Source of the DNA: Liolophura sinensis
Lineage: Eukaryota; Mollusca; Polyplacophora; Chitonida; Chitonidae
NCBI RefSeq assembly: GCF_032854445.1
Contig: NC_088307.1
Coordinates: 25,619,953 to 25,683,952 of the forward strand
DNA: 64,000 nt
Direction: 5' to 3'
Part shown: positions 1-11,631 of the stretch, piece by piece
Numbering within the stretch: position 1 is the stretch's first letter
Layout: each line of letters opens with the position of its first letter
Notes under the pieces: model-generated
Told to the model about the DNA's origin: nothing
The model's database searches: none
Seen by the model: the letters and a program-made list of their open reading frames with translations, nothing else
Program-made: the position numbers and the translations under genes

Positions 1-539
1 TATACGTTTATTAAACTGTACGTCAGAAAGTCTCCGCTCAATAAATACTTCAAGGTTAAAACTGCTTTAAAACTAAAATTCATAAATGTATAGATATTAG
101 AATCTAACAAAGAATCTGCTGTATTTGGCTACTTGGGTTTAGGCACATGGTAATGGATAAAAGAAATTGCATGCAAATCTCCATGGATCAATTCACAAAT
201 TGTAATAACTACTAATTTATAAATTCATGTATGAATGTATACTTTTAAATATTAATTGTGCACATTTTGACATATCACACACAGGTAAAAAAAAATCACA
301 GGAAATAATAATCATGAATCCAGACAATACAGTTTAAATTTTACAAAAACCTAAAGGAAAACTTCCCTACTTAGTGCAAACAAAATTTCATGCAGCAGTA
401 TATGAATAAAAAGAAAACAAAAAATTGCTGAAAACTGGATTTGAACTCACACCTAAATTATTATCCTCTTCCCACCCATCTGATTCTATGTGAAGACCTG
501 ATTAAATCCCTGTGAGGACTGGCTTGTAAAGAAAGGTCA
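1..539. other. AT-rich non-coding stretch, possible tRNA-like remnant
   Basis: No coding frame or splice-flanked exon is visible. Around 432-470 the minus strand carries a B-box-like word (GAGTTCAAATCC), as in tRNA-derived SINE heads, but no convincing A box or SINE body follows. It may be a remnant or chance. Confidence 0.35.
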
Positions 540-1075
540 ATGGTACCTGCAGCAGCCTGGTCAGCACATGCTGTCTCGCCAGATCTCCAACCCGATACCC
601 ATAATGTGGGCAAAGTGGTATTTTATGGGGCTTTGTTTAGATTCTGTTTCATCCTAGCTGACGGAGTCCCACCTACCACAGGTGGCTACCCAGCTCTGGC
701 CCAAGACGCCATTACCACAACGGTATCATCTACAGGCCAACCTAAACACAAGACCTGCTCGAGAAACCGACACAGGCTGAGGCAATAGTATTGTTTAAAG
801 AGCAAGATCAGTTTCTAAAGACAATTCCAGCTTTGATCTATGGCCACGTGGGCTCCAGATCGACATGGGAAATGATCTTCAGCAGTGGCTGGGGATTTGA
901 CCAACACCACGGGGGAACCCACCAAAGTGGTCTGAGAGTGGCCTTACTGAGAGAAAGAGTGAAAAATCACCAGCGAGAATTACAAAGTATAAGCCTTGAT
1001 AGTGCTTTCATGACTGATGTCTCAAAGTCTTCTAACTGGCTGATCAGGTGAAAACAGACAAGGGATGAAGGTATC
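540..1075. other. unique block of balanced composition, conserved-element candidate
   Basis: This block is richer in G+C than its surroundings and contains none of the repeat families of the window. Two adjacent open frames of 82 and 86 codons cover it on the plus strand, but neither resembles a known protein and they are not joined by splice signals. A CACGTG E-box lies near 845. A conserved non-coding element or an old coding relic are both possible. Confidence 0.3.
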
Positions 1076-1417
1076 CACCTGATCCAAGCACAAAACAAAA
1101 AAAGTTTAAGCTCATTCAAACTTCATAGGATATGAATCAGATTCCAAGAATCATGAGTAAAATATTTTCAATATCTAATGTCTGGGATATACAATTGTAG
1201 TGTGAGACCTTAGTAACAGATAAATTATGGTAATTTATGCTGGAAGATGTATATAATACTTTACAGCTACAAGAAGATATGTCATAAGCGTATGTGAGGT
1301 ATTGCACTTCTCCTGAAGTTTGGTAAGTAAGAAATGAACGTTCACAAAGCACATAAAAGAAATGAAACAATATTTTTGATGCCAACAGTTTTTTTCACAT
1401 GAGAAATTAATCGCACT
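1076..1417. other. AT-rich spacer with a family F repeat piece
   Basis: Mostly AT-rich and unremarkable. The part from about 1345 to 1417 shares phrasing (aaatga, atttttgatgccaaca, gagaaattaatcg) with dispersed copies near 20.5, 29.9 and 33.3 kb, here called family F. The minisatellite starts directly in its 3' part. Confidence 0.4.
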
Positions 1418-2515
1418 TCATGAAAAAAACCCCATTAATTGGCAGTATAAGGTGAATGAAATAGTCAGAATCATGAAAAAAACCCCATTAATTGGCAGTA
1501 TAAGGTGAATGAAATAGTCAGAATCATGAAAAAAAAACCCCATTAATTGGCAGTATAAGGTGAATGAAATAGTCAGAATCATGAAAAAAAAACCCCATTA
1601 ATTGGCAGTATAAGGTGAATGAAATAGTCAGAATCATGAAAAAAAAAAACCCATTAATTGGCAGTATAAGGTGAATGAAATAGTCAGAATCATGAAAAAA
1701 AAAACCCATTAATTGGCAGTATAAGGTGAATGACATAGTCAGAATCATGAAAAAAAACCCATTAATTGGCAGTATAAGGTGAATGACATAGTCAGAATCA
1801 TGAAAAAAAACCCATTAATTGGCAGTATAAGGTGAATGAAATAGTCAGAATCATGAAAAAAACCCCCATTAATTGGCAGTATAAGGTGAATGAAATAGTC
1901 AGAATCATGAAAAAAAACCCCCATTAATTGGCAGTATAAGGTGAATGAAATAGTCAGAATCATGAAAAAAAACCCCATTACTTGGCAGTATAAGGTGAAT
2001 GAAATAGTCAGAATCATGAAAAAAAACCCCATTAATTGGCAGTATAAGGTGAATGACATAGTCAGAATCATGAAAAAAAACCCATTAATTGGCAGTATAA
2101 GGTGAATGACATAGTCAGAATCATGAAAAAAAAACCCCATTAATTGGCAGTATAAGGTGAATGAAATAGTCAGAATCATGAAAAAAAAACCCATTAATTG
2201 GCAGTATAAGGTGAATGAAATAGTCAGAATCATCAGAATCATGAAAAAAACCCCATTAATTGGCAGTATAAGGTGAATGAAATAGTCAGAATCATGAAAA
2301 AAAACCCCATTAATTGGCAGTATAAGGTGAATGAAATAGTCAGAATCATGAAAAAAAAACCCCATTAATTGGCAGTATAAGGTGAATGAAATAGTCAGAA
2401 TCATGAAAAAAACCCCCCATTAATTGGCAGTATAAGGTGAATGAAATAGTCAGAATCATGAAAAAAAACCCCCATTAATTGGCAGTATAAGGTGAATGAA
2501 ATAGTCAGAATCATG
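1418..2515. repeat. 53-54 bp minisatellite, about 20 copies
   Basis: The unit begins AATCATGAAAAAAACCCC, continues ATTAATTGGCAGTATAAGG and ends TGAATGAAATAGTCAG. Units differ mainly in the length of the A run (7-10) and C run (3-6), and by ATGAAAT versus ATGACAT. One unit near 2230 has a short internal duplication. Each unit contains TTAATTGG, a homeodomain-type core, next to TTGGCA, an NFI half site. The minus-strand frames of 74 and 219 codons are created by the repeat and are not genes. Confidence 0.97.
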
Positions 2516-3160
2516 AAATGGCACTTGAAAATATGCATATAAAGTCACGGACATTCACAGGCATGTAAGCTAAGATAACACTGGAAAAAAAGTTTGGGCG
2601 AGTCGTTGTGGGTGGGGGTGGGGGGGATGGGGGGGATGGGTTCAGGATATTAACTTAACTATTTCAGCTCAAAATTCCAGGGTTGTAATCTTTATGATTT
2701 ATTGTGTACCAGGTGACAACTGGGTTAAAACTTAAAATGACATTCCAGTCCGTCCTCACCCCCTGCTGGACATCAGCAGGGTCACAAAGTCAGAGATTCT
2801 ATCAAAATGAACAGTTCCTTCTTAACAAGTACAGCTCAGACTCCAGTGTAAATGGTTTTCCTGTTCATTTAGCAGGGATTTTGTGGAAGAGACTTCCTGT
2901 TGAGAGAACTGTATCTATTGCCAAGTTTAATGAAGAACTCCAGGAAGTCAGCATATTTCTGTGGAATCTTTTCACATTAGACATATGCATGTGTATTTAT
3001 AAATTCCTTTGATGCTGCTTGCTGCATAATGTTTTCATCAAACTTAATTGATCGGTAAACACAGCCATTAGTGTCGAAAATGAACAACTTATCTCAAAAC
3101 CAACAGTAATGGTTTGAAAATCACACAACTCCAAATAATGTACAAGCTTACATGCAGTTC
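2516..3160. other. unique spacer with a G-quadruplex-prone run
   Basis: At 2610-2640 there are four or more G runs of 3-7 separated by one or two bases (GGTGGGGGTGGGGGGGATGG), which could form a G-quadruplex on the plus strand. A 102-codon plus frame at 2704-3012 matches nothing I recognise and has no splice context, so I do not call it a gene. Confidence 0.5.
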
Positions 3161-3305
3161 TTTTATTTATTTATTGATTTGATTGGCATTTTATGCTGTA
3201 CTCAAGAATATTTCACGTACAATGCATTGTGGCGTGAGGAAACTGGGCAGAGCCTTAGTGGAAACCCACAATCATCTGCAGATCTTTTCTGAATTGCCTA
3301 CCTGC
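3161..3305 (-). repeat. SINE family A, decayed 3' part
   Basis: The (TTTA)n tail and the body words actcaagaatatttcac and gggcagagcc are recognisable in inverted orientation. The copy is heavily mutated and has lost its tRNA-like head. SINE A is defined by the full-length copies at 38853-39124 and 40686-40952. Confidence 0.8.
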
Positions 3306-3559
3306 ATGGTTTCAATGTTCAACAATATTTGGTTCATTTAGCAGCAAAAGTAGAAGAAAAAAAAAACCAGATAAGTAATATGAAGAAATATGGAGAAAAT
3401 TCCAGGTTTGAATTTGAATTACTGAAATCATTTACCTTAATCAACACATTAGGAACTGTTGTAATGTAACATTTACCATGGAAATGAGAAAATGGCTTCA
3501 ATCTTGGACAACCTCCATGTATGATATCAACTCTTATATGGCATCATGGTCAGTTTAAC
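3306..3559. other. unique AT-rich spacer
   Basis: No repeat, gene or splice-flanked open frame is seen. Confidence 0.4.
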
Positions 3560-4290
3560 CGTATTTCTCTAGCTTTTCCTCATGATGACTTAGAGAGGAG
3601 GTGTTTTAGCCAAAAAACATCCATGGCAGAATGCAAAGGTGAGTCAGGAAGAGATGTAGTGCTGTAGGGTGCAAACGCAGGCACTGGATTAGCGCTGCAA
3701 TTCTCACTGCGCAGATTCCGCACAACATCATCACAATCTTCAGAATGTTTGAGGAAACCATGCATGATGCTGATTTCTTCAGTAAATTTTCACAGCTGTA
3801 ATTTGCATTTGGGTCTGGCCACTCAAGCTGGTCCATGGATCAGTGAAGGATGAGAGGGTGTGAGAGGGGGAACCCTGGGTGCTGCTTTGGCGCAATGCAT
3901 GGCCTAATGATGGATGCTGTCAGAACCGTCCAGGTATCACCCAGCAGGAGGACCCAATAGGGCGCCCTCGACCTGCCACTGACTGATGATGTACACAGAG
4001 GCTAACAGCCTAAAGGTGGGCAGGCCATGGAGAGGTGGATATAAATAAGGTATCCAGACAGACAAACTCATCAGGGTGGCGGGATTCTCAGACAGCTAAC
4101 ACCCCCCCCCACCCCCCACCCCCGTCTAAATTCCCCACCCCTTATTCTTTAAACCTGACTGACCTAGCCCACCTGTGCGGACATTAACACTCACAACAAC
4201 TCATCACTTAACATAGGAATATTTAACCCCAGAGGGGCAGAGCCTGGGGCGATTCAGTTGGGAGGGTGGTGGTGGCGGTGGAAAACAATT
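3560..4290. other. unique block with octamer and TATA-like motifs
   Basis: This is non-repetitive sequence of balanced composition. ATTTGCAT, the reverse of the POU octamer ATGCAAAT, is at 3801-3808. A perfect TATAAATA is at 4040-4047. A C run (G-quadruplex-prone on the minus strand) is at 4101-4123. A donor-like AAAG/GTGAGT lies near 3632. No protein-like frame supports a gene. An enhancer or cryptic promoter is the most that can be suggested. Confidence 0.3.
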
Positions 4291-5440
4291 CCAAAAAACT
4301 AGAAAAACTATGAATTATTTAAAACCTTGATCAAAATTCTTGTGACTAATCCAATCGAAAGTTTTCATAAATATGAGAGATAAATGGTTCTATCAAGTAC
4401 AGTTTACAAGTGAAGTTTACTTTAAAATGTACTGCGGGACAAAATTAACTTTCATCAGAAATCGTTCAGATAGTCCTTCATAATTTTATCTTTTTTCTTG
4501 TCATTTTGTGGTCAGTTATACATGTTCATACCTGTGCATGTACCTTGCAAAGTGAAGCACCTGTGATTATATAAAGTACACATATTCACACTTGTAAATG
4601 TGTATAAGAATGAAAACATTAACGATGCACAAAAAGATCAAGCAACATACTGATCAACTTCATTAATTAAAGATATGATCAATGATTCAAGTTCTGCAAA
4701 TTTAATGATCTGAACTTTGGAGTTACATAGGTAGTACACCATCCAGCTATAAAAATTCTACCAAAAAAAAAAAAAAATCAATAAATAAATAAATGCATAA
4801 AAAAATAACCCTTAATATAGAAATTTTAATTCTATTTTCCTTGATCATTATTTTTTTTAACCTCCCAGTGTGGACTAATGGTACATGTATCTAAAAATTT
4901 CACGTTACTTGTCAACTAACAACTGCTAGAGCATAGCTCATAGCATTACAACAAATGTTACATTTTACTATGATGATAAATCTTTATCAGACAGATGCTC
5001 ACAGCGGGTGACTCTCCTGATAGGAGCTCTTGACACTGTCAGTCATGTTAATCACCCATGCCCAGGAGAATGAACAGTGCAAGTTTGTGTTACTGTACTA
5101 GCAGCCTGTAATAACTGAAAATAACGGAACAGAACACGAAGCAAATCTTCAACCAAATAGGTATCTAACTTGAAAAAATCAAGGCCTTTACAGGTAAATG
5201 CAGAGCTTCTCTGTAATATGATGTGTACCACCAAAATGTATTGCACTTATTTTGGTTGGGGGGAAAAAGGATATACGTGGAAAGCATTCAACCCTCTGAT
5301 CACATACCTGACTTATAAACAAGTTTGAGCATTCTACTAATACATTAACCATTTGGTAGATATTAAGCTTCATACAGCAGCTCAAGAGTTTGTAACATAC
5401 ATGTGAAAAAAGTCAATTCATATTTCTCTTTCAAAAGATA
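4291..5440. other. AT-rich unique sequence
   Basis: It contains an A run near 4763-4777 and otherwise nothing identifiable. Two minus-strand frames of 64-65 codons at 5052-5385 show no recognisable protein features. Confidence 0.4.
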
Positions 5441-5444
5441 TACT

Positions 5445-6200
5445 CCATTCATTCATTTCATCATATTCAACTTTCATTCATTCCATCATGTTTAACTTTC
5501 ATTCATTGGATTTCCTTTAATTTTCATTCATTCCATTATGTTTAACTTTCATTTATTCCATTTCCCTTAAATTTCATTCATTCCATTACATTTTACTTTC
5601 ATTCGTTCCATTATGTTTAACTTTCATTCATTACATTTAACTTTCAATCATTCTATTACATTTTACTTTCATTCACTCCTTTCCCTTTAACTTTCATTCC
5701 CTGTACGCTTAACTTTCACTCATTCCATTACGTTTAACTTTCATTCATTCAATTTCCTTTAACTTTCATTCATTCCATTATGTTTAACTTTAACTTTCAT
5801 TCATTCCATTATTTTTAATTTTCATTCATTCTATTTCCTTTAAATTTCCTTCATTCCATTTCCTTTAAATTTCATTCATTCCATTTCCATTAACTTTCAT
5901 TCATTCCATTAAATTTTACTTTCATTCATTCAATTATGTTTAACTTTCACTCATTCCATTATGTTTAACTTCCATTCATTCCATTACGTTTAACTTTCAA
6001 TCATTCCATTATGTTTAACTTTCATTCAATGCATTTAACTTTCATTCATTCCATCATGTTTAACATTGATTCATTCCATTTCCTTTAACTTTCATTCACT
6101 TCCTTTAACTTTCATTCATTCCACCACATTTAACTTTCATTCCTTCCATTACGTTTAACTTTCTTCCATTCATCATTGTTTTACTTTCATCCTTTTCATT
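5445..6200. repeat. degenerate ~25 bp array
   Basis: The core TTTAACTTTCATTCATTCC recurs about 30 times with variable linkers such as ATTATG, ATTTCC and ATTACA. Strong divergence between units suggests an old array. It is pyrimidine-rich on the plus strand and holds no open frames. Confidence 0.93.
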
Positions 6201-6960
6201 CACATTTTATCATACTGTTCAAGAACATGGATGTCTTATTTTCTTCTTTTCCTTTTTTTTCAACTTGACAGATTTAACACCAATTCCAGAAATTATTCCA
6301 GACATGTAATCAACAAAATAATCTCGATGTAACGAGTGGGTTCTGATGTTATCGTCCAGATGTAAGCAACAGCTAGCGTGTTGCACTCTAAGGGCTGTAC
6401 CCACTATGGTGGGCTGGGGTAGCCTGGTTATATCATTGAGGTACACATGGGCTTCGAACCCAACCGCCCCTCCCCACTTCCCTGGCCCGTCACTCTGAGG
6501 CTGAGTTCACACTTCTCCCTCTATCTCTATACCTGCCACTTTACATCACCTGAGCCGCACTTAATTAAACCTGTCAGTCTACAGCTACCTCAGACACTCT
6601 GGCTACAGTTCACTCCCTTTGAAGTGCCATCTTCTGATAGGGAGGAAGTTTGTTTGTCCATCACTTTCTGGGGAAAGGAAGACTGGTTTCTTGAATGGAG
6701 TACCCGGTACTATTAATATATATACATGTCCACAATGAGGGTGGTACACTTCAATTGGATAAAAAGAATCTTCCACAGAATAGGGTTGACATTTGTATAA
6801 ATACTGAGACTGGATCTCTCTTTGCATCAAAACAAATTAATGCGCTATATTTCAGCAAATATGTTTATAATTATTATATCTAAATTACATCTGCGACAGA
6901 TAACGTTGACAGACGAATGGACAAACAGCAATTTCACTCTTCAGCATGAACGAGTTTTTT
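6201..6960. other. unique spacer
   Basis: Short frames of 75-89 codons overlap on both strands without recognisable products. A minus-strand GGGTTCGAAGCCC near 6448 resembles a tRNA T-arm B box, but no A box is in register. No confident feature. Confidence 0.35.
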
Positions 6961-7017
6961 ATTTCATTGACGTTTGGCGTAATACTCAAGAATATTTCAC
7001 TTATTGGATGGCAGTGA
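6961..7017 (-). repeat. SINE family A fragment
   Basis: Only the 3' body words are kept (ggcgtaatactcaag, aatatttcactta). Tail and head are missing. Confidence 0.7.
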
Positions 7018-7400
7018 AGATTTTTAGGTGTTTAGATGAAAACCAAACATTATAGGTATACGCATGAAGAATCAACACACTCGTCACTCTCCAGTTTAAT
7101 GTAACTGTCGCATCACCGGACCAAATGCAGTTATCTTGGTGACACACATATATATTGTCATGGAACTTCGTGCAAATGGCAACTGCTTTGCATGTAGAAT
7201 CGACCCCTGAAGTAAGGTCTTCTCTCAACCAGGGCAAAAACAACCAGCTCATTGGTTAATAGGTCAGAAACTTTTACACTTTAAAATAACAGTTTCGGAG
7301 CCTGAAGATACGCCTGTCTAGGCACACAATTAACACAACAAAACTGACATTATAGGCTTGTAGGTGTTGAAGATTGAAATACAGAGGATTTTATGTGAAT
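7018..7400. other. unique spacer
   Basis: The open frame at 7001-7252 on the minus strand has no recognisable features. Nothing else is seen. Confidence 0.35.
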
Positions 7401-7532
7401 TTTTATTTTTTTATTTCATTAGTATTTTACACCATACTCAAGGATATTTCACTTATACGACGGCGGCCAGCATTATGGTGGGAGGAAAACGGACAGTGGT
7501 TGTGGGAAATCCACAACTATCCACAGTTTGGA
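7401..7532 (-). repeat. SINE family A, head-less copy
   Basis: A T-rich tail is followed by caccatactcaaggatatttc and gcggccagcattatggtggg in inverted orientation. The copy stops before the tRNA-like region. Confidence 0.85.
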
Positions 7533-8430
7533 TTCTTCGAGTGAGACTGTTTTTCACGTACATGCAGATATGGTATAGGCAAGGCTAACAAACAGATGTT
7601 GCGACAGTTTCATAAAACCAGAACCTGGAAAGTGGCGGGTGTTTCAGCTCAATGCTCATTTACCTTAACTCTGATTCCAATACACAAGAAAATTACGCTG
7701 TGAATTTTGTGAATTAACATACACACAGGACAACAACATTGGGACATCCCACTACAAGGAGTAGACCTAAACATTCAAATTAACTTGGATTCTAAAACAC
7801 AAAAGGCTTCAGAAGTAAATTTTGTAAGTCACTGTCATTAATATACACAAAGGCGTCAACAATGCAACGTCATCACCCTCATGTTACAGTGCTATTTACA
7901 TGTATGTTCGCAAAACCAGATCTCAATACATGCAGTACTGTTTCATATACATGCATATTGATCTTTACCTTAATACTGGCATCAATGTTATGTTGTCACT
8001 CAAGGTATTGCATCAGTTATACCTGAAGGCAGGTGAAAAATATACATATATACATATAATTATCATGGAAAGGTGCATAGCTGTAAATTTGATTTAAACT
8101 ATGACCCTGTTTTAAATAGACATCTGTTCTGGTGGTAGACAAAAAGTGAACAAATTTTACAACTCTTTAAGTGAAGTGGTTCTATAGATTCTGTAGTTAA
8201 AGTCTTAGTTGAGAGGCTGACAGACAGACGGACGGATGGACATCAAAGCGTAATACATATGACCCATGAAACAGGTGCCAGACGATGGGATGTATGAAAG
8301 GTTTTCAAGAATTTCAAGGCTGCATGGCTGCCATTTTGGTAATATCCAGTATACATGTGCGAGTGTACATGTGAGATCGGATGTATATATCATGTTAACA
8401 CACTTCTTCTGTCAAAAACTGACTTAAAGT
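7533..8430. other. unique AT-rich sequence
   Basis: A 65-codon plus frame (7900-8097) is low in complexity and not recognised. A GACAGACGGACGGATGG purine-rich word occurs near 8220. No other structure is seen. Confidence 0.35.
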
Positions 8431-8680
8431 AAGTAATTTAAAAGCTCTCTTCACTCCTGAGTGAGACATACATCCATCCTGGCAAAGGTGGAAGCCTGCA
8501 GATAAGCAGAGATGATATCCACAGAATGACTGCCATAAACTCCCGGGAACATCCCCTGGTCATAAAACTGGTATTCAACAGCACAGAGTCTCACGGCTAT
8601 TTAGTTAACCTCTTTTCCCGATGTCTGGAACAATTGAGTGGCACAGTGAGAATTTCACATACATGTATTTCCCAACATTA
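8431..8680. other. unique block, conserved-element candidate
   Basis: Composition is balanced, there is no repeat similarity and no long frame. It stands out only by contrast with its AT-rich and SINE-filled neighbours. Confidence 0.2.
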
Positions 8681-8683
8681 ACA

Positions 8684-8790
8684 GCTTATTTATTTATTTC
8701 ATTGGCACTGAGTGCCATACAAGAAAGTTTCACTTGCAGATACTGTGGTTTTATGGGTGAAGGAAACTAATGCCCAAGTAAATCAATGAA
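8684..8790 (-). repeat. SINE family A, strongly decayed
   Basis: The (TTTA)n tail, cattggcactgagtgccata and agtttcacttgcaga are recognisable. The rest is too mutated to align by eye. Confidence 0.6.
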
Positions 8791-8889
8791 TATGCTCAGA
8801 AGCACAGATTAAGAAATGGAGATTATCAGGTGAAGTTCTCCAGTTGAGCATTCCAGAGGCCTGACTGTGGCTTGATAGTCAGCCTGCTA

Positions 8890-9022
8890 GCACGGAAGGT
8901 CGGTCAGCAACCTGTGGATGGTCATGGGGTTCCCCGGGACTCTGCCTGGATTCCTCCCACCATAATGCTGGCCGCAGTTGTGTAAGTGAAATATTCTTGA
9001 GTACGGCATAAAATAAATAAAG
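8890..9022 (+). repeat. SINE family A, 5'-truncated copy
   Basis: The body runs from ggtcggtcagcaacctgtgg through accataatgctggccgcag to GAAATATTCTTGAGTACGG with an (AAAT) tail. The tRNA-like head is absent. It is opposite in orientation to the neighbouring copies. Confidence 0.9.
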
Positions 9023-9094
9023 CATTCCCTATAAATGTATTAGGCATGCAAGACATATGTCTCATTACACTATATATCAGTCCCATTCCTTATT

Positions 9095-9262
9095 TATATT
9101 TACTGATTTATTTGATTGGTGTTTACAACCATATAATTTAATAACTCCATCACTTTTCACTCACATGATGGCGGCCAATTTTATGTGTGGCAGAAACGGG
9201 AGCACTTGCAGTAAACCCCCGACCTTTGGCATGTCACTGGCAAACTTTCCTTCATGTGACAT
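9095..9262 (-). repeat. SINE A-related element, subfamily A2
   Basis: It shares tail and first words (tttatttgattggtgttta) with SINE A, but the body differs: ggcggccaattttatgtgtgg, cagaaacgggagcac and catgtgacatac. A similar body occurs at 30530-30690, so this looks like a distinct subfamily or sister SINE. Confidence 0.6.
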
Positions 9263-9344
9263 ACATCATATTTGGTGCTAACTTCATACAACACCACAAG
9301 CCACAGCACAGTCAACCACTTATTTCCATCAAGGTATTACGATT

Positions 9345-9661
9345 TCAGAGGCCAAATGGTTAGAGTCCACCTCGAAGTCGAGAGACCCCGGGATCAAACC
9401 CGGGTCAGGCCATACCAAAGACTTTACAAATGCTACTTGTTGCTGCCTCCCTTAGCGCACAGCACTGAGAGGTTAGAGCCAGGAAATAAACAGGGCTGGT
9501 TGGCCCGGCGTCAGTATAATGTGACTGGGTGGAGTTTCATGTCTGGTGTCTTATGTTATTACTTTGGGGGCATGGACTCAAACATCTAATGACTCCTTGT
9601 CGTCATATGACTGAAAAACTGTTCAGTACAGCACTCATTCTTTCATTCATTCATTCATTCA
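9345..9661 (+). repeat. SINE family B, essentially full-length
   Basis: The tRNA-like head has an A-box-like region at 9353-9365 (caaatggttagag) and a B box at 9392-9400 (GATCAAACC). The T-arm stem CCCGGG/CCCGGG flanks it. A ~200 bp body ends in a conserved 3' part (catctaatgactccttgtcg, atatgactgaaaaactg) and a (CATT)n tail. These are hallmarks of a Pol III-transcribed SINE. An inverted copy lies at 12625-12960 and pieces at 32463-32610 and 41095-41165. Target-site duplication not clear. Confidence 0.88.
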
Positions 9662-10640
9662 AGACTTGTAGATCATCTTTATCGCAATCTGAAGCAGGGT
9701 AGAAAAGCATATTTGATCAGAATTAAGCGAACAGTGGCTGATAGAATGCGTCGATCCAGAGACACTTGCACACACTCTCGGATGAGGAGACCTAGAGATT
9801 GAAAGGCAAGGTCATTATGACCGCTGTGCCATAGTTTGTTGCCCAATGAATATAGGGCTATGCATCATCTAGGCGTTGAAACTAACATTTGTAAAGCAGC
9901 CGTTAGCCGCTAATAGATATTCCTGTTGACTAGTCGCAAGACCAGTTTTACAAACCAACATTCATCACAAGTCACCACATAAAAAAAAAAATAGTATAAA
10001 GAGTGGGAAACTTAGGATGGATTCATGCGAACAGAAAACAGTCAGCAGCTTTCAATGATGGCAGTAAAGGCGCAAGGAAAGTTCTAGGCGAATGAGTCAA
10101 ATGAGTTTCCAAATCGTTTAACTATGATAGTCCATAAATGGTCATAAATCAAAATAGGCATCTTTGACATGGGAAATAATCCTGACCAGAAATTTTTGAA
10201 TCATGCAAACACACTGGACATATTTATCCAAGCCTGGAACATGTAATTTACCCACAGCCAGGGAACATAATCCAGCCTATTTTCCACCCAATTAGCTCTT
10301 ACTTCAGCAAATCAAGGTGAACTTACGACAAAGGCCACGTTGTTACAAGGCTTCAACAACAACCCTCACCTTGACTTACGGCTCAAATAAATCGCGCGGA
10401 AAGACTCAAGTCTCCACAAAAAAAAAAAGCAACTGAACTCAACGTGAAATGTCAGGGAAGCATGCGAGACTAATGGTTACAGACAGGGAGCCGAAACAGC
10501 TAAGACATTTACACTGAAATCCCTCCAGCTTACAAACAGCAGCATATCTGAAGGGCGGGGGGAACCTAGAGCCTTACCATAATGTATCCCCAATATCGTG
10601 GAATTTATGGGAGCAGCCAGGCCTTATAGATCTTCCTTAT
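9662..10640. other. unique sequence
   Basis: Low to moderate complexity with short A runs. A donor-like CAAG/GTGAGG lies on the minus strand near 10373, but no credible exon goes with it. Confidence 0.35.
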
Positions 10641-10850
10641 TTACTCAAACTTTTCGCAGGTGAAAGATCAACTGTAATTTATACACATTTTTAAGTAGAT
10701 TTTGGAGATCAAACTACACTGGGTTGGGTTGACCAATTGCACTGCTTCACAAAAAGTGTAATTTTATGATTCTACACAAAATAATGCATTCAAATATGCT
10801 TGAAGAAACATCTTGCAAGCATGCAAAAAGGTTGAATGTGAGGGAATCTT
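10640..10850 (-). repeat. dispersed AT-rich repeat, family E
   Basis: Inverted copy of a ~210 bp repeat also seen at 20040-20250 and 23955-24260. Shared words include gcttcacaaaaagtgtaatt, acacaaaataatgc and gcatgcaaaaaggttga. No terminal repeats or tRNA head are seen, so the class is unknown. Confidence 0.65.
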
Positions 10851-11144
10851 ATTTTCAGCTCACAAAAATCCACAGCAGAAAAAAAAAATAAGAACTTTCG
10901 TAGAAGTGGATATATGATTAGCCACTCCAGAGAGGGGAACTTTTTTTGTTTTTTTTTTTTGTCATTTTTGAAAAAAGTTGTTCTCAAAGTGAATGGATTT
11001 GACTATTAACCAATCATAGGAGAACATACGTATGTATGTATGGATACAAAAGACAAACCACTCATGACTTCTACACTGAGCTGTTTTAAATTTGTTATTA
11101 AATTTCTTCTGTCCATTCCCGCAACAGATTACCAATTGACTAAA
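10851..11144. other. spacer with homopolymer runs
   Basis: It contains short A and T runs (10878-10890, 10930-10962) and a (GTAT)n stretch near 11030. Nothing else is seen. Confidence 0.35.
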
Positions 11145-11357
11145 TCAGTAATTTATTTATTTATTTGATTGGTGTATTACACCGTACTCAAGAATATTTC
11201 ACTTATATGATAGCGGCCTGGAGCATTATGGTAGGAGGAAACCAGGCAGAGCCCAGGGGACGCCCATGACCATCCCCAGGTTGGTGGAAGACCTTCCCAC
11301 AGACGGCCAAAGAGGGCCCAGCATGAGGACTCGAACTCACATTGGTCGGAAGCTTCT
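11145..11357 (-). repeat. SINE family A, nearly complete body
   Basis: Inverted copy with (TTTA)n tail, full body and the start of the head (catgaggactcgaactcac, the reverse of the B-box side). Flanks GACTAAATCAGTAA and GACTAAATTGGTAA form a 14 bp imperfect target-site duplication with two mismatches, implying an old insertion. Confidence 0.88.
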
Positions 11358-11631
11358 GGGACTAAATTGGTAAAATAACTGATTGACTATTAACACACAC
11401 ATTTGTTCATTTACCTTCTGAGAGATTTGATAATTAGTTAACTAATTGGATAATTACAGTAGTTCGTCCCCAACAGTATTTTCACAGGGGTCAACTGTTT
11501 GATGCACTGCCTCTTAATAATTAACACTGCAACTTTTTAAATAATTAATATGGGTTTATTGGAAAATTAATATGGATAGTTTGAAATATTGACAATCATG
11601 TCTTGTGCCAACACAAAACTTATTGCCAGGT

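Noticed and set aside
1524-2404. Minus-strand 219-codon hydrophobic repeat protein
   Set aside because: Product of the 53-54 bp array; homopolymer length changes shift the frame between units.
4040-4047. TATAAATA as a functional promoter
   Set aside because: No gene start, transcript evidence or protein-like frame lies nearby on either strand.
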